This document shows, piece by piece, positions 1 through 6,107 of a stretch of DNA of 9,264 bases. Source of the DNA: an uncultured Clostridia bacterium (GTDB lineage: Bacteria; Bacillota; Clostridia; Lachnospirales; Bianqueaceae); the NCBI GenBank assembly GCA_947570515.1, contig CANOUM010000052.1:1-9264 (forward strand), written 5' to 3'. Under the pieces are notes generated by a model, which saw only the letters and a program-made list of their open reading frames with translations, had not been told where the DNA came from and searched no databases. Each line of letters opens with the position of its first letter. Position 1 is the first letter of the stretch. Position numbers and translations under genes: made by a program.

Positions 1-4
1 AAAA

Positions 5-48
5 GTACACTTTAAAAAATATTACAACCAATATTTTAAAAAATGTAC
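5..48. repeat. Imperfect inverted repeat, AT-rich, operator-like
   Basis: Two 19-base arms (5-23 and 30-48) are inverted copies matching at 16 of 19 positions, separated by a 6-base spacer. The outer ends are GTACA and TGTAC, and the inner ends are AATATT-like. The element lies about 140 bases upstream of the ferredoxin-fusion gene start. It could be a binding site for a dimeric regulator, or a weak hairpin at the 3' end of a gene outside the window. No T-tract follows on either strand, which argues against an intrinsic terminator. In such AT-rich DNA, part of the match may be chance. Confidence 0.35.
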
Positions 49-154
49 GTGAAACCGACCTCACAGAAAACACATCACAATAGAAAATAGCAAAATACAA
101 TTTCTCTAGATAATAAGCTATATTCGGCAACACAAAACCATCCTAGAATACCGG

Positions 155-160
155 TATAAT
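155..160 (+). promoter_or_regulatory. Candidate -10 box of the EFR1-type gene
   Basis: A perfect TATAAT lies 25 bases upstream of the ATG at 186, which would place the transcription start near 167 and give a leader of about 20 bases containing the ribosome binding site. No recognisable -35 hexamer sits 16-18 bases upstream, where the sequence is A/C-rich, and there is no TG extended -10. If this is the promoter, it is probably weak or activator-dependent. Confidence 0.4.
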
Positions 161-170
161 TCAAAACTCT

Positions 171-179
171 TAGGAGGTG
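171..179 (+). promoter_or_regulatory. Ribosome binding site that decides the start of the EFR1-type gene
   Basis: TAGGAGGTG is an almost perfect anti-Shine-Dalgarno match. A GTG at 177 is in frame with the gene but lies inside this site and cannot be served by it. The ATG at 186 lies 8 bases after the AGGAGG core, a good spacing, so translation should start there. Confidence 0.85.
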
Positions 180-185
180 AAAGAT

Positions 186-938
186 ATGAAAATTTACAAA
201 CTTTTATTCAGTCCCACCGGCGGCACAGCAAAGGTCGCAAATATTTTATCCACTGCGCTTGGCGCAGAAATAGAAACCATAGATTTGTCAGAAGCAACAT
301 TTACAGGACAAAACTTAGGTGGTAAAGATATTGCTGTTATTGCTATGCCTTCTTTCGGCGGCCGTGCTCCGCAGATTGCCATTGATCGATTGAAAATGAT
401 ACAAGCAAACGGTACAAAAGCTATCGTCGTTGCCGTTTACGGAAACCGTGAACAAGAAGATACTTTACTCGAAATAGCAGATACCGCCGAAAAATGCGGT
501 TTTGAAGTAATAGCTGGAATATCTGCCATTGCTGAGCATTCCATTGCTCATCAGTATGCAAGCGGCCGACCTGATCAAACAGATACAGAACAATTAAATA
601 ACTTTGCAGAGATCATCACAAAAAAATTAAATAGTACTTCTTCTACTGCTCCGAAACTTCCCGGGAATCGCCCATACAAAAAAGCAGGTGCGGGAATGGT
701 ACCAAAAGCTTCTGCTGCCTGTATATCCTGCGGCCTTTGTGCATCCAAATGCCCTGTTGGGGCAATAAATAAAAATGATCCAAAAAAGACAGATAAAAAT
801 ATTTGTATAGGATGCATGCGCTGCACTGCTATTTGTCCCCAAAAAGCAAGAGCTGTCAATTCTTTAATGCTTCAAGCCGTGGGAGTAGCTTTAAAAAAAG
901 CTTGCAGTGAAAGAAAAAGCAACGAGCTATTCGATTAA
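186..938 (+). CDS. EFR1-family flavodoxin-ferredoxin fusion protein
   Basis: A 250-residue cytoplasmic redox protein. The N-terminal half (about 1-150) is flavodoxin-like, with a phosphate-binding loop SPTGGTAKV at residues 9-17 for FMN, followed by AMPSFGGRAP (53-62) and YGNRE (85-89) at places where flavodoxins contact the flavin. The C-terminal part holds two [4Fe-4S] ferredoxin motifs, with cysteines 179, 182, 185 and 189 and then 207, 210, 213 and 217. All eight cysteines are present and the length is normal for the family, so the protein appears intact. By family knowledge it carries electrons between low-potential donors and acceptors in anaerobes; the partner is unknown and nothing next to it identifies one. 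It is the only plus-strand gene, is convergent with the TIR operon, and is probably monocistronic with its own terminator. Confidence 0.93.
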   Translation: MKIYKLLFSPTGGTAKVANILSTALGAEIETIDLSEATFTGQNLGGKDIAVIAMPSFGGRAPQIAIDRLKMIQANGTKAIVVAVYGNREQEDTLLEIADTAEKCGFEVIAGISAIAEHSIAHQYASGRPDQTDTEQLNNFAEIITKKLNSTSSTAPKLPGNRPYKKAGAGMVPKASAACISCGLCASKCPVGAINKNDPKKTDKNICIGCMRCTAICPQKARAVNSLMLQAVGVALKKACSERKSNELFD

Positions 939-943
939 TGTAC

Positions 944-980
944 ATAGCCGCTTGATTAAAAAATCAAGCGGCTATTTTCT
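944..980 (+). terminator. Rho-independent terminator of the EFR1-type gene
   Basis: A perfect 14-bp stem (944-957 with 962-975) closes an AAAA loop and runs into TTTTCT. It begins 5 bases after the stop codon. The same hairpin is the only strong structure between this gene and the convergent minus-strand gene ending at 1030. Read on the minus strand it is followed by GTACATTAAT rather than a T-tract, so it should terminate well only in the plus direction. Confidence 0.88.
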
Positions 981-1029
981 AACTTTCTTTTATAATTTTA
1001 AGGATAATTTGTTTTTTCTTTAAATCACG

Positions 1030-1701
1030 TTATTTCAACATTTTGACTCTTTTATTTCGCTCTGTTATAAGCGAATCCAGTTCCGTTATGATTGTCATTT
1101 TATTTTCAGCTATTTTAAGCTCAGCAGCCTTATTACTGATTGTTTTTTCTAAATCAACCAATTTTTCACTGCTCATAGGATCACTAAACCGGATTTTCTC
1201 AGCAAGTTTCATAAGCATAGACTTAATTTCAGCATTCGTTTCTTGTTCTGCAGCCATCTCGACCTCACCCTGCAGTTCACGGATATAAAAAACCTTTTGC
1301 GCAGCCTTTTCCTCCACACGCTGAACTTCATCCCGTGCAGCATCAGCACTAATGAAACAGATTGCAGAAATGCCGGTAAGCAAAGCACCGACGATAATTG
1401 CTGCCCACGGAGCAATGGTTGGAAAGGCCATGAATACTGCAAATGCAGCCAATGATACTATCAAATATATAGTGCCAATATGAATAATTGGAACACCTAA
1501 GAATTTACTCTTTAATGCATCGTCATCTTTAAATCCTAAGTTCCAGACCCCGATTTGTACTGCAAAAGCAAGGACTGTAAAACCGTAGGCGATCCAAAAG
1601 GTAGCCGTTTTACTTGTCGGAACAACAAAAGCAATGATATTAAATAGAACAAGCAGAATGACTAAAACCCCGCAGGCCAACTTAGTATTTTTCTTCATCA
1701 T
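1030..1701 (-). CDS. Four-TM membrane protein with cytoplasmic coiled-coil tail
   Basis: A 223-residue integral membrane protein of unrecognised family, third gene of the TIR operon. Hydrophobic helices lie at about 9-27, 35-54, 70-92 and 97-117. The remaining ~105 residues are charged and helical, rich in E, K, A and L, and probably form a coiled coil. The first residues (MMKKNTK) are basic and the helix count is even, so both ends should be cytoplasmic. The tail contains the pattern FSDPMSSEKL at about 172-181. The ATG at 1701 shares its A with the TAA stop of the SPFH gene (TAATG), which implies translational coupling; a second ATG at 1698 is better spaced from the ribosome binding site. 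The tight coupling suggests a role with the SPFH protein, perhaps as its membrane anchor or partner. No catalytic motif is visible. Confidence 0.85.
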   Translation of the reverse strand: MMKKNTKLACGVLVILLVLFNIIAFVVPTSKTATFWIAYGFTVLAFAVQIGVWNLGFKDDDALKSKFLGVPIIHIGTIYLIVSLAAFAVFMAFPTIAPWAAIIVGALLTGISAICFISADAARDEVQRVEEKAAQKVFYIRELQGEVEMAAEQETNAEIKSMLMKLAEKIRFSDPMSSEKLVDLEKTISNKAAELKIAENKMTIITELDSLITERNKRVKMLK

Positions 1702-2888
1702 TAACCCTCCCTTTTTGTACCGCACTTGGGACAGAATTTGCCCGGGCGTTCAAATGTGTATCCGCAGTTTTTACAGATACTGTTATCAGCGACCGGCGTG
1801 CCGCATTCTTCACAAAAAGCTGCGCCGGGAAGCAGTTTTGCCCCACAGTTTTCGCAGAATCCACCACTTGCCTGCTGTACAACTGTCTGCCGCTCAGGAT
1901 TCATCGCCGCATTCATAGTGTCATTCATCATGCCGCCGACCATACCACCGACCGCACCGCCAACCCCTGCCATTGTTCCAAATCCAACTCCCATATTGGT
2001 AAATTGACCAACTGCTTCATTGCGGGCAACCTCCTGCGCCACATCAAAGCCTCGTTCCTGCTGATAGGTATATCCTTCTTGTGCACGTTTGGTCGCTTGC
2101 GCCTGTGAGTCAATCACGGTTTTTTGCGCTTCAGTCTGCGCATCAATCACTGCTGTCTGCTGACGAAGCTTTGCCTCAGCGATATCTGCATATTGACGGA
2201 AATATAATTCCTTAAACTTTTCATACTGTCTGTCACCGTCAGGTTTTACAATGTTCGTAACAAAAAATTGCTCCAGTACCACTCCGTATCCGGCAAAATC
2301 CGGAATCAACAATGTTTTAATGTTTTCTGAGAAAGTCGTGAGGCTTTCATCAATCTCAAATATATTGATAGCGTTGGCTTTCATCACTTGGGCAATATAC
2401 GATTTCACCCTTGTCATCAGAAATGCCTTGAAAAAAGACGTCAGCTTTTCGCGCCCGAGAAAGTTCTCTGTCCCTACAAGCTTTAACAGAAGCTTACGGC
2501 TATCCTCTGCCCGAAGACTCATTTCACCAGATGCACCAATAGAAATGGGAAAACCGTAAGTTGGCTCTATGTACTGAACTTTGCTGTCAGTCCCCCATTT
2601 AATTGCCATCTGCTCCGTCTTGTTAATAAAATACACTTCGCAGTGGAACGGCGTTTCACCGCCAGTCGTACGGTTTAAAATTTTTCCGATTTTGGGGATG
2701 TTCTGGGTTTCCAGCGTGTATCTGCCCGGCCCAAACAAATCCAGTGCCTGCCCGTTCATAAAGAAAATGGCTTCCTGACTCTCATGAACAATGAGCTGTG
2801 TCAGGCTGTTAAAATCTTCTGACGGATGTTTCCAGATAAATGTACTGTTATCACCCTCGTATTTAATCACTTCAGCAATGTGCGCCAT
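1701..2888 (-). CDS. SPFH-domain protein with two C-terminal zinc ribbons (YdjI-like)
   Basis: A 395-residue protein of the SPFH (stomatin/prohibitin/flotillin) superfamily, the type once labelled 'virion core protein' and represented by Bacillus subtilis YdjI. The SPFH fold covers about residues 25-215. A helical stretch rich in Q, A and E follows (about 216-295), then a Gly/Met-rich segment (about 299-321). The C-terminus carries two CxxC...CxxC zinc ribbons: Cys345/348/359/362 and Cys372/375/386/389. There is no transmembrane helix, so membrane contact would be peripheral. SPFH proteins oligomerise and organise membrane microdomains, and YdjI is linked to PspA-type membrane stress in Bacillus; the role here is inferred. 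AGGGAGGG (2895-2902) has its GGAGG core 7 bases from the ATG. The gene starts 34 bases after the TIR gene, with no promoter or terminator between, and overlaps the next gene by one base. Confidence 0.92.
   Translation of the reverse strand: MAHIAEVIKYEGDNSTFIWKHPSEDFNSLTQLIVHESQEAIFFMNGQALDLFGPGRYTLETQNIPKIGKILNRTTGGETPFHCEVYFINKTEQMAIKWGTDSKVQYIEPTYGFPISIGASGEMSLRAEDSRKLLLKLVGTENFLGREKLTSFFKAFLMTRVKSYIAQVMKANAINIFEIDESLTTFSENIKTLLIPDFAGYGVVLEQFFVTNIVKPDGDRQYEKFKELYFRQYADIAEAKLRQQTAVIDAQTEAQKTVIDSQAQATKRAQEGYTYQQERGFDVAQEVARNEAVGQFTNMGVGFGTMAGVGGAVGGMVGGMMNDTMNAAMNPERQTVVQQASGGFCENCGAKLLPGAAFCEECGTPVADNSICKNCGYTFERPGKFCPKCGTKREG
1705..1711 (-). promoter_or_regulatory. Ribosome binding site inside the end of the SPFH gene
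   Basis: GGGAGGG forms part of the last codons of the SPFH gene and serves the next gene. Its GGAGG core is 4 bases from the ATG at 1701 and 7 bases from the ATG at 1698. The spacing favours the second ATG, while the stop/start overlap favours the first. The two choices differ by one methionine. Confidence 0.75.
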
Positions 2889-2922
2889 ATTTAGCCCTCC
2901 CTGTTTTTATAAAAGACTTTGA

Positions 2923-5601
2923 CTATCTCTTTATATCATTCCATTCTTCCACATTACACCGATTATAATCGTTATTTCCTGTAGCAACAGCTGTTCCATC
3001 CGATTTTAGTCCAACCGTGTGATAACGTCCTGCAGAGACGGCCACAATATCTCTCCAGTCATCTACATTGTACTGGCCGCCATCATGATCTCCCGTAGCA
3101 ACGACTGTTCCATCCAATTTTAGTCCAACCGTGCGAAATTGTTCTGTACAGACAGCCACGATATTCATCCATTCGTTTACATTGCACTGGTCTTTATAAT
3201 TAGATCCCACAGCAACAACCGTCCCATCTGATTTCAGCCCAATGGTATGATAGCCTCCTGCAGAAACGGCTACAATGTCTCTCCACTCTTTCACATCGCA
3301 CTGACCATACCCGTTATCTCCGGTAGCAACGACCGTTCCATCCGATTTCAGTCCAACCGTATGATAGCGCCCTACAGAGACAGCAATGATATCTGTCCAA
3401 TCTTTGACATTACACTGTCCATCATAGCTAAATCCGGCTGCAACGACTGTGCCATCCGCTTTTAAACCGGCTGTATGGTAGCGTCCCGCGGATATGGCCG
3501 CAATCTCGGTCCACTCTTCCACATTACACTGGCCGTCATCATTATCTCCCGTAGCAACAACCGTCCCATCTGATTTCAGTCCAACTGTATGAAGCCCTCC
3601 TGCGGAAACAGCCACAATGTCCGTCCAGTCTTCCACATCGCACTGCCTGTCATAGTTCGATCCTGCGCCAACAACCGTCCCGTCTGATTTTAATGCAACG
3701 GTATGCAAATCTCCTGCTGAGATCGCATCCCTTTGCGCAATTGGTTCCCAGGTCTGTAGTCTTTGTTTCCTTGCCTCTGCAAGTTTATCAGCAGAATCTT
3801 TATAATCGCCAAGCTCAATAAACACATTGATTGCCTCTGTGTACTGGCCGGCACTCATCCATTCGAGCGCTTGATTATATTGTTTACCTGGTATAATCAC
3901 GGACTTCAAAATAATGAGAAATACGATACACGCTGCTACAACGGGAATTGCAATGGCCACAATTTTTTTATTCCGCCTTACCCGTCTTTCTCTGGCAATA
4001 CGCTCTTCTTCCGCCCTGCGTTCACGCTCTATACGTCTGCGTTCCTCTTCTGCTTTAATCTTTTCGATGCGCTCCCGGCAAGATGCAATCTGTTCGTCTA
4101 CATCCCTCCAACCCGAGATGGAAGAGTATATATCAATTGCACTTTTAAGTGATTCTTCGGAGTTTATTTTCTGCTTTTCCCTTGCAGAAGTATAGACAGC
4201 AGCTTTCCTCGCCGTTTCGGCTTTTTCAAGACATTCTGCCATTCTGACATCTGAGTCCTGAAAGCCAATGATACTTTCGAAGGCGGCAGCGGCAGACTGA
4301 TATGCGCTTTCTGATGCAGCGGATTTCATTTGCCTGAAAGCCTCATTATAGGTACGAATCAAACGGTCATTTTCATTTCGTTCATTAATGTGCTCGATTA
4401 TCGATATAAGACTTGTTTTCAGTTCATCATCACCAAAGCGGAGTGCCTTTTGATAATATTTTCTTTCATCAAATGGTTCTTCACAATTTTTCAATGATTC
4501 CTGTTTGCAGCAATGCAATTCTGCCATCAATTTACCTAAGTAAGCTTGGGCATTTTCAGGATCCTGATTGAGTACTTGCTCACAGAATTCATCGGCACGG
4601 GCAAATTCTCCATCTTCCAAAAACATAAATGCTCGCTTCAATAGCGGCGCTACATTCACAGTCCCGCCATGATCTGCAACAGTCTCTTTTGCAGCGGGCG
4701 CATCACTTTCCGTCAGTTTCTTAATTCCCCTGATGAGATCCTGCATAAACCCTAGTTTAGACATATCCTGCGCCTGAAGATGAGAAAATTCCTCCGGCAA
4801 ATCATAAGGATCCATATCCTTATAAGCAGGAATCAGTGTTTTTTTACCGCTTGATTGTTTTACAAGAGAAAGATAGCGGCTCCACTCATTTTTTACCCAT
4901 ACGGCGTTAAAATACTCTGGCTTTGTCCCCAGCACAACCATGACCTTGGCAGAGTTAAGCGCTGCAAATATATATGGCTCATACGCTATGCCAAGTTTAT
5001 CTTCGAGTGTAATTCTTGAGAAAAAAACTTTAAAACCCTCGTCTGTTAACTCATGATAAAGATCATTTGCCAGCACGCTATCCTGCGTGCGGCGACCATG
5101 GGTATCCGTTTCTTTATAGCAGATGAAAACATCAAAAGGCTCTTCCTTCTGCGAAATAGCAAGAATACCCTTTTGAATCTCATTGATTGCGTTTGCTTCT
5201 TCTTCGTAGATAATTTTCTGATATCCGTCAGCATATTGCAGGGCTAACTTATAGTTATCATCATCAAAAATAGATGCAAACTGCGTCCGATTGACCGTTG
5301 GTACACGCTTATGCGTCGCTGGATCTTCCACATATTCGATTCCATAGCGGCATAGGACGAGTGACCAATAGGCCTCCGCATCGGTACCGTCTTCATTCAA
5401 AATCTGCTCATAGATACCGCTCGCCTTATCGAATTCATCGTTCCGCCGAAAATGATTCGCCCTATCATAGAGATTCGCTCTTCGGTCATCGTCAAGTTTC
5501 GGAAGCGTCTGGTTAGTACCGCAGTATTCGCAAGTAGCGGTCGTTTGGTTTTCACTGATTTCTAATGTACCGCCACACATTTTACATTTAAAGATTGCCA
5601 T
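2923..5601 (-). CDS. Membrane-spanning TIR-TPR-RCC1 repeat protein with N-terminal zinc ribbon
   Basis: An 892-residue multidomain protein, first gene of the operon. In order: a zinc ribbon (Cys6, Cys9, Cys24, Cys27); a helical TPR-like region (about 38-150); a TIR domain (about 155-293) with FDVFICYKETD as first strand, FKVFFSRITLED in the middle and NEWSRYL near the end; TPR-like helices (about 318-510); an Arg/Glu-rich coiled coil (about 505-546); one transmembrane helix (about 547-569); a TPR-like stretch (about 575-612); and seven 38-residue RCC1-like repeats (627-892). By my alignment, Glu208 in AYEPYIFAAL falls at the catalytic glutamate of SARM1-type NADases (KFEDKLIQ), so NAD+ hydrolysis is possible but unproven. 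The basic run RRVRRNKK before the TM helix predicts a cytoplasmic TIR and external repeats. The family is not one I can name beyond its domains. Confidence 0.92.
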   Translation of the reverse strand: MAIFKCKMCGGTLEISENQTTATCEYCGTNQTLPKLDDDRRANLYDRANHFRRNDEFDKASGIYEQILNEDGTDAEAYWSLVLCRYGIEYVEDPATHKRVPTVNRTQFASIFDDDNYKLALQYADGYQKIIYEEEANAINEIQKGILAISQKEEPFDVFICYKETDTHGRRTQDSVLANDLYHELTDEGFKVFFSRITLEDKLGIAYEPYIFAALNSAKVMVVLGTKPEYFNAVWVKNEWSRYLSLVKQSSGKKTLIPAYKDMDPYDLPEEFSHLQAQDMSKLGFMQDLIRGIKKLTESDAPAAKETVADHGGTVNVAPLLKRAFMFLEDGEFARADEFCEQVLNQDPENAQAYLGKLMAELHCCKQESLKNCEEPFDERKYYQKALRFGDDELKTSLISIIEHINERNENDRLIRTYNEAFRQMKSAASESAYQSAAAAFESIIGFQDSDVRMAECLEKAETARKAAVYTSAREKQKINSEESLKSAIDIYSSISGWRDVDEQIASCRERIEKIKAEEERRRIERERRAEEERIARERRVRRNKKIVAIAIPVVAACIVFLIILKSVIIPGKQYNQALEWMSAGQYTEAINVFIELGDYKDSADKLAEARKQRLQTWEPIAQRDAISAGDLHTVALKSDGTVVGAGSNYDRQCDVEDWTDIVAVSAGGLHTVGLKSDGTVVATGDNDDGQCNVEEWTEIAAISAGRYHTAGLKADGTVVAAGFSYDGQCNVKDWTDIIAVSVGRYHTVGLKSDGTVVATGDNGYGQCDVKEWRDIVAVSAGGYHTIGLKSDGTVVAVGSNYKDQCNVNEWMNIVAVCTEQFRTVGLKLDGTVVATGDHDGGQYNVDDWRDIVAVSAGRYHTVGLKSDGTAVATGNNDYNRCNVEEWNDIKR
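2926..3723 (-). repeat. Seven tandem 114-bp units encoding RCC1-like repeats
   Basis: The coding repeat has a constant period of 38 codons. The Asp of the SDGTVV motif falls at residues 640, 678, 716, 754, 792, 830 and 868 without a single insertion or deletion. Consensus features are SAG-x-x-HTVGLKSDGTVVATGDN, then GQCNV and an E/D-E/D-W before the next unit. The last unit ends on the final residue of the protein. DNA such as GATTTCAGTCCAAC recurs, but synonymous differences are frequent, so the array is not a very recent expansion. Unit 6 is the least conserved. Confidence 0.92.
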
Positions 5602-5608
5602 TTTCATT

Positions 5609-5613
5609 CTCCC
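5609..5613 (-). promoter_or_regulatory. Ribosome binding site that decides the start of the TIR gene
   Basis: GGGAG lies one base before an in-frame ATG at 5607, which is too close, and 7 bases before a second in-frame ATG at 5601. The second ATG gives the N-terminus MAIFKCKMCGG, placing the zinc ribbon right at the start. Starting at 5607 would only add Met-Lys. Confidence 0.75.
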
Positions 5614-5636
5614 ATAAACCTCTATTTATATCTATA

Positions 5637-5665
5637 ATTGTACTGAAAGGCACTGAATTTGTCAA
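5637..5665 (-). promoter_or_regulatory. Vegetative promoter of the TIR-SPFH-membrane protein operon
   Basis: On the minus strand TTGACA (5665-5660) is followed after exactly 17 bases by TACAAT (5642-5637). This is a perfect -35, an optimal spacer and a -10 with one mismatch. Transcription should start near 5630, giving a leader of about 30 bases to the TIR start at 5601. It lies between the DUF2200 stop codon and the TIR gene, so the three-gene operon can be transcribed independently of the genes before it. No operator-like repeat is visible around it, which suggests steady housekeeping-type expression. Confidence 0.85.
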
Positions 5666-5687
5666 TTAAACAAAAGAGAATCCTACT

Positions 5688-6038
5688 CTACTTTCTCAAA
5701 ATCTTCTCCATCGTCTTTCCTTTTGCAAGTTCATCAATTAACTTATCTAAATACCGGATTTGCTGCATAAGAGGATCCGCAATCTCTTCAACCCGTACGC
5801 CGCACACTGCTCCTTTTATTTTTACACAATTCGGATTGATCTGCGGCGCACCGCGAAAAAATTCTCCATATTCTATATCCTGTTCTAATTGCTTATTCAA
5901 GCTATTCTCATCGTAACCGGTAAGCCAGCAAATAATCTCATCAACCTCCTGCTTTGTTCTCCCTTTTCTTTCTGCTTTCTGTACCAATAAGGGATACACC
6001 TTTGAAATTTTCATTGCAAATACTTTATCATTTTCCAT
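5688..6038 (-). CDS. DUF2200 family protein, function unknown
   Basis: A 116-residue soluble protein that I recognise as DUF2200 (COG3644). Family hallmarks are VYPLLVQKAERKGRTK near residues 14-29, EVDEIICWLTGY (31-42), the central APQINPN, GAVCGVRVEEI (76-86), DPLMQQIRYLDKLIDELAKG (88-107) and the C-terminal EKILRK. Length is typical and the gene looks intact. It has no signal peptide or membrane segment. The family is widespread, but I know of no established biochemical function. GAGGAG (6045-6050) lies 6 bases before the ATG. The gene follows the large surface protein by 69 bases that hold a hairpin, and precedes the TIR operon promoter. No own promoter is recognisable, so its transcription is unclear. 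It may be an unrelated neighbour of the TIR module. Confidence 0.9.
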   Translation of the reverse strand: MENDKVFAMKISKVYPLLVQKAERKGRTKQEVDEIICWLTGYDENSLNKQLEQDIEYGEFFRGAPQINPNCVKIKGAVCGVRVEEIADPLMQQIRYLDKLIDELAKGKTMEKILRK

Positions 6039-6058
6039 CCCTATCTCCTCATTCTATG

Positions 6059-6092
6059 AAGATGGGCAAGCGACCCATCGCTTGCCCATCTT
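6059..6092. terminator. Strong hairpin between the surface-protein gene and DUF2200
   Basis: A 13-bp GC-rich stem (6061-6073 with 6078-6090), extendable to 15 bp by two A-T pairs, encloses a 4-base loop. The T-tract (6091-6097) lies on the plus-strand side, so by structure it is a plus-strand terminator, yet no plus-strand gene precedes it. Read on the minus strand it begins 15 bases after the stop codon of the large gene, is preceded by an A-tract, and is followed by only TTCATAG and then the DUF2200 ribosome binding site. It may still mark the 3' end of the large transcript, or block antisense transcription into the repeat gene. Confidence 0.55.
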
Positions 6093-6107
6093 TTTTTATT
6101 TTGTTAT

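Noticed and set aside
177..185. GTG start at 177 for the flavodoxin-ferredoxin gene
   Set aside because: The codon lies within the Shine-Dalgarno sequence itself; the ATG at 186 has correct spacing and gives the usual family N-terminus.
1702..1725. Upstream start at 1725 for the four-TM protein
   Set aside because: It would overlap the SPFH gene by 25 bases and lacks its own ribosome binding site, while ATGs at 1701 and 1698 follow GGGAGGG.
2926..3723. Regular 114-bp repeats as a possible CRISPR or satellite array
   Set aside because: Repeats are in frame, encode an RCC1-like consensus and differ mostly at synonymous sites; there are no conserved direct repeats with unique spacers.
5670..5700. 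Possible weak terminator after DUF2200 (GAGAA...TTCTC followed by TTTT on the minus strand)
   Set aside because: The stem is only 5 bp with a 12-base loop and no G/C core. It is too weak to call, although it could help separate DUF2200 from the TIR operon.
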